Source: Cepaea nemoralis | Lineage: Eukaryota; Mollusca; Gastropoda; Stylommatophora; Helicidae | Length of the DNA: 64,000 bases | Direction of reading: 5' to 3' | Assembly: GCA_014155875.1 (NCBI GenBank) | Contig: JACEFZ010025809.1 | Location: 801,001-865,000, forward strand | Shown here: positions 26,701 through 34,731 of the stretch, one piece after another | How the letters are laid out: the number at the start of each line of letters is the position of its first letter | Numbering within the stretch: the stretch's first letter is position 1 | The notes under the pieces: model-generated | What the model saw: the letters and a program-made list of their open reading frames with translations, nothing else | The model's database searches: none | Told to the model about the DNA's origin: nothing | Translations under genes and position numbers: made by a program

Positions 26701-29700
26701 TGCGGTGTCCAGGTGAAGCATAAACAGCGGGAGAGTGCCCATTTATGGGCTTCATATATCAAGATTTCAGATGACTGGACCTCCCACAAAATTTCTTTTC
26801 ATTACCAGCATTTGTACTTGTGTATCAAAGAACTGAACAGTTTGTCTCTATACTTGTTGAGTAATTAAGACGCAAACAATATATTGCACAATTCATTGCT
26901 TGGTATACTTATCTGTACCTTGTTATGAGCATACTACAGAAATAATTCAACACATATGAAAGCAACATAATGAATCCTGTTAGCAGAAATACACAAAACA
27001 TACTGTTACATGTTTCATTGCCACCCTGAGTAGTCGCTATCTTGACATTGTTCTACTTCACATGACAGACAAAGGGTTTCCTGTTGGATCTTCAGACAAA
27101 ACTGCAAGTCCGTGGGCTTTCTGCTGACATCAAGCATAGCATTCCTGGCCACTTGACTTACAGAAGTGAGGTAAGTTGTGTTATGTGTCTGACTGTCTCC
27201 TCAACCAAGAGGCTCACTGCTTTTCTGATCTCAGGAAGCCATACAGGGAACTCTGGACTCTGGGATATAAAGCAGGATCTGTAATAGACAGCATATTTTA
27301 CGCAGAACATAAATGTTGAAGTCCCGGTATTGAAGCTATGGAAAGCAAAGAAGAAGATTCTGTGTCTGTTCTTTTCATTTGGAAATCTGCATTTAGTTAT
27401 TTTGTATTCCAAAAATTTTTGTAAATGTAAAGAACTCAGTATCCAGTCAGATTGTCCTGTGCCCAGCCATATTGTCCTGTGTCCAGCCATATATTGTCAT
27501 ACACCTAGCCATATTGTCATACACCCAGTCATAGTGTCTTGTGTCCAGCCATTTTGTCCTACACCCAGCCATATTGTCATATATCTAGTCATATTGTCCT
27601 ACATCCAGCCATATTGCCCTGTGTCCAGCCATATTGTCCTGCGTCCAGCCATATTGTTCCGTGTCCAGATATATTGTCCTGTGCACAGCCATATTGTCCT
27701 GTGTCTGACCAGCTATATCTTTTAGGCATCTGGTGACTTTATATGAGCCTGGGTTTATATGGCTGTCTGCTCTAGACCAGGCCCCTGAAGAAGAATCCCT
27801 GAAGGAGGTCAAGTTTGAATGCACTTGACTGCATGACTGGTCATTCTGTTGAGCAAGGCCATCTTGATGCCTAGCTGCAAATTCGTTATCATTTACTTGA
27901 TTTATTATCATAATATTTGTCTTTCCCCTACACAATTTTAGACTTAGTTGTTGTGACCTCTGATCAAGTGTGATAATCTTGCTGTGATTTCATGTGTGGG
28001 GCAGGAAGGCAATGTCATCCAGATCATCAAGGTGCTTTGTCAGTTTGTTGAATATCATTTCTGGTGGTATCAATTGTTGTCTTGGACCGAGCTACTGTAT
28101 AACAGGTACTACCTGCTTTCTGTCAACTGTTCCCGTAGAAGTGATCTCGAGACAGTAGGGATAGAATGTGTTTGGTTAGAGGTGAAGCCAGCCCGCCAAC
28201 AACCGTTTCTCATTGGATACCTATAAAGGAATCCTTGTGCCGGGTACAGTTGGTATGACTGCTTCACTACAATGATGGATAGAGTGTTTACAGCAGGTAG
28301 AGAAGTTATGATACTAGGTGACTTCAACATAGATATTAGTAAATCCAACCAGACATGGGACAATATCATTTTTTCTTACAATTTCAAACAACTAATAAAC
28401 CGTCCCACAAGGGTTACTGACACATCCTCAACTATAATTGATCATATATATGTTACTTGTCCAGATAATATTATTGAATGTTCTGTTCCTGTTAGTACAG
28501 TTAGTGACCACTACCCTGTATGTTGTACATGGTCAAGAATTGGGTTCAAATCTCTTAAACATAAACATGTAAGTATCAAATTTAGAAATTTTAAAGCATT
28601 CAACCAAGATTTATTTTTGCAAGACTTAAGAAAAGCAGCCCTTGATCACGTTTACCAACTTCCTGACCCGGACGATGCATTAGCTTTCTGGACGAAGACA
28701 GTCTACAATGTGTTCGATAAACACGTGCCAATCAAAGAAGTTCGAGTCAAAAATCAACATAAATCCCCGTGGTCACTAGTGAAGTTCTGGAAATTATGAG
28801 AGAGCGAGATACAGCACACAAAAATAAAGACTTCATCAATTACCGCAGACTAAGGAATAAAGTTAAATATGAAATTCGTAGGATAAAAAAAGACCATTTT
28901 AAAAATTTGATTGTAGATAATTCAAACAGTACAAATATATGGAAGGCTATTAACTTGCTAACCAATAAGAAACGCCCTACAGAATCAGCAATACCAAATT
29001 CTATAACATGCGATGAATTCAGTTGGTTCTTTCAATCAGAAATAGAGAATCTAAAGTCTTCAATACCAGGCTCATTGTGTAATTTAAGTTCACTGGCATC
29101 ATTCTGTGAGGAGAAGTGCACCAGAAATATTCCCGCTGAGATTCCTTTAATGTCTGTTGCAGACGTTTATAAATATCTCTTAAACCTCAAATCAACAAAC
29201 TCACACGGCCTAGATGGTATCAGTAATAGAATTCTTCTTTGTGCTGCACCAGTCATTAGTGAGTCCTTAACATTCATATATAACCAGTGCCTGGCCAAAA
29301 ACTACTTTCCATCTGCATTTAAAATTGCTAAAGTGTTTCCGCTAATTAAAAATGGCTCAATTGATAATAGCGTTTTGGGTAATTATAGACCTATTTCCTT
29401 ACTATCGTTGCAATCAAAACCACTAGAAAAACACATTCATAAAATAATATTACACCATTTAATTAACAACGATCTAATAATTAACAGTCAATCTGGGTTT
29501 CGACCTAAATATTCTTGCCATAATGCTCTAACAAAAATGACCAATAACTGGCACTTAAACATCAACAATGGTAGAATTTGTGGAGCGGTGTTTGTAGACT
29601 TTAAAAAAGCTTTTGATATGGTAGATCGCGATATTTTAATTAGAAAACTAAAACAAATGAAGATAAGTACCAACATGGTGAACATAATTACGTCATTTCT

Positions 29701-30766
29701 ATCCGACAGACAACAAGTCGTGTCCTTCAACAACTGTCTATCAAGACCCACACAGCTTAATATTGGTGTGCCTCAGGGCTCAATACTAGGTCCGCTGCTT
29801 TTTGCAGTTTATATTAATGATCTTCCTTTATATATCAATACAACTTTTGATCTATTTGCAGACGACTGTACTATATATACTAGTCAAGAAAACCGTAGTG
29901 AATTAGAGAATTCTTTACAAAAGGAACTCGATAATCTTACTAGATGGAGCAATGAAAACCGCATGCAAATTAACATTGATAAAACCAAATCCATGCTAAT
30001 AACGACCAGACAAAAACTACAGACACTAGCCATAACTGGATCACCGCTCGAACTCCGCATGGGCACGTTACCTATAGTTAAAGTGAATGAACATAAAACA
30101 CTAGGTCTTTTAATTGACAGCCATTTGAGCTGGAGCTCTCATGATCACGTTCTTACCAAGAATATAGCACAAAAAGTTTACCAACTTGCTAAAATTCAGC
30201 ACTTCCTGGACGAAAGCACACGAAAAATATTCTATACATGCTATATCCAATCACATCTTGATTACTGTTCCACAGTTTGGGATGGTTGCCCTAAATCTAA
30301 TTTAAAACGACTATGTTCTCTACAAAACTGTGCTATTCGTCTGGTTTCTGGCATAAAGCACGTTGAAAGTAATAATTTGTACAGTCATCTAAGACTTCTA
30401 CCACTTCAAAAGCGCTTCCTTTTCAACAAAGCCAAATTAGTGAACAAAATTATATACCCCAGAGTATCTTCTGCCGCTGATTAAATCTAATGCAATGAAC
30501 AGCAAGCGCCTAAATTTGTTACATGTCTCAAAGCCTAGATTGGACCTATACAAAACATGTTTCGCCTATTCTGGTGTTCACTTATGGAATGATCTGCCTC
30601 CAGATCTGAAAACTCCAATGAGTCTCTACACATTTAACCGAAAACTCTTTCAATACTTAATCCACACCGACTATATGCCACGATAATTCATTTACTGGTA
30701 TAATTGTTCATTATAATCGTTCATTATAATTGTTTAACTATAATTGTTCACTATATATGTGTGTGC

Positions 30767-30815
<49 letters not shown>

Positions 30816-30852
30816 GAGAGAGCGATGAGAGAGAGAGAAGAGAGAGAGAGTA

Positions 30853-30894
<42 letters not shown>

Positions 30895-31414
30895 AAGTGG
30901 GTGTCAGAGAGAGTGAAAGAGTGAATGTGTGTGTGCGTGCGTGTGTGTGGAGAGAGTGATTGAGCGAGAAATGGTAGGGGAATGTCTCAGTGCATGCATT
31001 CGTACGTGTATGTGTGAGAGTGAGTGAGGGAGTGTGTGCGTGCGTGCATGCGTTCATGCGTATGTGTGAGAGAGTGTGATTGAGAGAGTCAGTGTGTGTG
31101 TGAAGGATTGTGTGTGAGACAGTGCGAGAGTTGATGTGTTAGTGTGTGTGTGTGTGTGCGTGAGCGCGCGCATGCATGTGAGTGTGTGTATATGAAAGAA
31201 TACAGAGAGAGAGAGCTGAGCAGATGCATGTCATGTAACACGCATGTTATGTAACACGCGAATCCGTATGTTTGTGTATTCTCATCTGTCATATTATCAG
31301 TTAAATACCATTTGATTTTATCATGTATAATATAAACTTATGTACATTACTGTAGTTTGAGTGAGAGAGTCAGTGAGTGTGAATGAGAGACAGAATGAGT
31401 GAGCATGAGAGTGA

Positions 31415-31464
<50 letters not shown>

Positions 31465-34400
31465 CTTCTCTGTGTGTATCTCTGTGTGTGGGAGCATCAC
31501 TATGTTTACGTCACATACTTTTTATGTACACATTTTTCTCCATGTTTAACATTTTTATGAGACTGCTCATGGCAATTGTCAGTGTATGTGTGTGAGTAAA
31601 GTGTGGGAGTTTGTTCATACTAGTTTCAATGCTAACGTGAGACATTTTGCATGTGTCTAGATGTGAGGAGGTGTGAGTGTGTGTGGAGGATGTGTGTGAG
31701 TGTGGGGATATGTGTGGGTGGGGGATGTGTGAGTGGGGGTATGCGTTTGGATGAGTTGGGGTGTGTGGGTTTTTGTGGGTAGTGATATTTGTGGGTGTTG
31801 GTGGGATGTGTGAATGGATGTGTGGGGGTGAAAGTAGGGGTGTGGGAATGGGTGTGGGGGATGTGTGTATGGGTGGAGGATATGTGTATGGGACGGGTGT
31901 GGGGTGTGTGTGTTTATGTGGAGACGGGTGGAGATGTGTGGGTGGTTTGAGGAAGTATGTGTGGGTGGCGGGGTTGTGTGGGTAGGAGATTGTGTTGGGT
32001 GGATTGGGGATGCGGGTGGGGGAGAAGTGTATGGTGTGTTGGTGGGGGATGTGTGCATGGTGTGTGGGTGGGGGGTGTGGTGGTATGGGTGAGGATATGT
32101 GTGTGGGTGGGGGATAGTGTGTGGTGTGGGGGATGTGTGTGATGGGTGCGGGGAATGTGTGTATGGGTGGGGTAGATGTGTGGGTGAGTAGGGGATGTGT
32201 GGTGGTTGGGGGAAGTATGTGGGCATGTGTGGGAGATGTGTGCGTGGATGGAGAATGTGTGGGTAGGGGTGTGTAGGTGGATGAGGGATGTGCATGTGTC
32301 GGGGTGGGATGCATGAGGGGGTGGAGGATAAGTGTGGGTAGGGGTATTGTGATCGAGAGATATTTGATTGGGGGTGTGTGGGTGCGTGGTGGAGGGTGTG
32401 TGTTGGTGGACGGGTAGGGAAATGCGTGTGTGGGTGGGGAGAGGTGTGTGGTGTGTTGGTTAGGGATATTGTTTGGGTGAGGTATGTGTGTGTGGATGGG
32501 GGATTTTTGTGGTGTGTGGGTGGGGGTATGTGGGGTGGATGGGTAAGGGTATCTGTGTGGGTGTGGGTGGGAATATTGTGTGGTATGTGGGTGGGGGATA
32601 TGTGTGTGGTGTGTAGGTGGGGATGTGTGGTGGTATGTGGGTGTGGGATGTGTTGGTGAGGGATATGTGTGTGTGCAGTGCGTGGGTTGGGAATATTGCA
32701 TGGTAGGGGATGTATGTGATGTGCGGGTGGGGGATTGTGTAGTGTGGGATTGGGTTAAGGCATGTATGGGTGGGTGGAGGATGTATGTATGGGTGGTGGG
32801 GTGTGTGTGTGAGTGGATTGGGGATGTATGGATGGTTAGGGAGATGTGTGTGTGTGGGGGGGGGGGGGGGATTGTGTGGGTGGGAAATATGTGGTCAATG
32901 GAGATGTGGCCGGGGGATGGGTGGTTTGAGGTGTGGATGGAGAGAGGATGTGTGGGTTAGGATGTGGGTGGGCGTGGGATATGTGGGTTGGTGGGGGAAT
33001 GTTTCTGGGTGGAGAGTGTTTTGGTTGGGGGAACAGGTGAGGGGAGTGTGGGTGGTGGATGTGCGGAAGGGGGATGGGTCGGTTGGTGGGGTATGTATGT
33101 GTCCCTTCGTGTGCGTGTGTGTGGGTAGGTGGGGGTGTGTGTGTGGGTGGGGTGATGTATGGGTACGTGGGAGATGGGCTTCATAACATGGTAATTTGCC
33201 TTGTTTATGTTTACAACATTCATTTCACAATGTTTATTTTTCTTCCTATGTAAATGTATAATGCTCTTGATGAACGAAAGATGAGTGATTTGAAGGGCCG
33301 AATGTAAGACGGGCCTGCGCGCCCAATTTGTGATCCTAATAAAGTTGATTTCATTTGATTTTGATTTCTGTTAGTGCCAAATGTTGGGCAGCGCTCACCA
33401 AACCCAACACCCCACATTGTGCCAATGGCTTCGGGTGGAGGAGTGCAATTGGGAGGGTACAAACCTTACCCTAGTGTGAGGAAATTGCAACCTTAAGACT
33501 AAATGTCATGGCTGGGCAGACTAGCCTTAAGCTTTGGTCAGCAACTGGTCTAGGATCAAACTTCCAACAACGGACAGTTAGAGCATTGCTTTGCTAATCT
33601 GGCAGCTTCTGCAGCTTGTCTTGTTCCAGAAGTATTGGTGTAAACTTTCCTCCAGTGTAAACTAGGTGGGCCGAGAAAGAGATCATGCTGCATGGGCAAG
33701 TCATGCTCTCTATATTTCAGTCCAAGCTTTGTGCTTTGGAGAGGTATAACTCCATCCCTAGACCCCGCCATGGGTTGTAGTTATTTTGCCATTTTTGAAG
33801 CAAATGTAACAAACTATCATGTCAAGGAGACAAGGTGCCAGTATTGTTGTCCTCATGATCCAATCTATAGTCAGTTAACATAATAAAGGTGACAAAAAGG
33901 CATCCCTGTCTAACTCCTGTTCTTATCTAAAATGCATGCATTAGTTTCCCCTCATGAAGAACTCTGCATTTCATGCCCTTACATGATGCCTCTATGAAGT
34001 TATTGTTTTTTCTGTGATTATTTATTAAGTTAATGATCTTTGGGATCCCATAGTGCCTCCTCAGTTTCCAAAGGGATCCTCTATCAGTGCTGTTAAAGAC
34101 CTCTTAATAGTTCATAAATCCAATATAAAGTGGTGAATTCATTTCAGTGCTTTGCTTTGTGAATTGAATGAGTCAAGAACTGACATCATAGCACTTGGAA
34201 CGTTCCCATACCCACATCATTCTGATCTTTAATAAGCAGCAAAGAGTCCCAATTCTGAGGGTGCTGGTTTTAGTTTGATTATGTGTCCGTTTGGCCTTTT
34301 CTCTGAGTGCTGACCAGATGCTTTGCTATATTATTATGTGCAGTGTGGTGATCTGGTCAGAGCAGGATCTGTTTGGTTGGAAGCCTGTCTGTTCATCCCT

Positions 34401-34659
34401 TACTTATTTATCAGTAAGTCAACAAAATAGGAAAGTAGAATTGGTCAGTTTTACAAAAATGTAGTCACAAGTGACAGAGTGGACGTTGCAACTAGGAAGC
34501 CTTCATCAGCACAGAGAAAAACCAAATGAAAAGACACTAACATTACTACATTAAAAGATGACAAGAAGTCACATAGCTTAGATCCTGGAAACATCTCAAT
34601 CGTAGGTGTCCTAGTTCTTTGATGTCTGAGATATCCTGCATTATATTGTCTTCCATGCT

Positions 34660-34731
<72 letters not shown>

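Noticed and set aside
31511..32701. 396-codon minus-strand frame, His/Pro/Thr-rich
   Set aside because: Complement of the G/T-rich array; low complexity with no domain or splice context.
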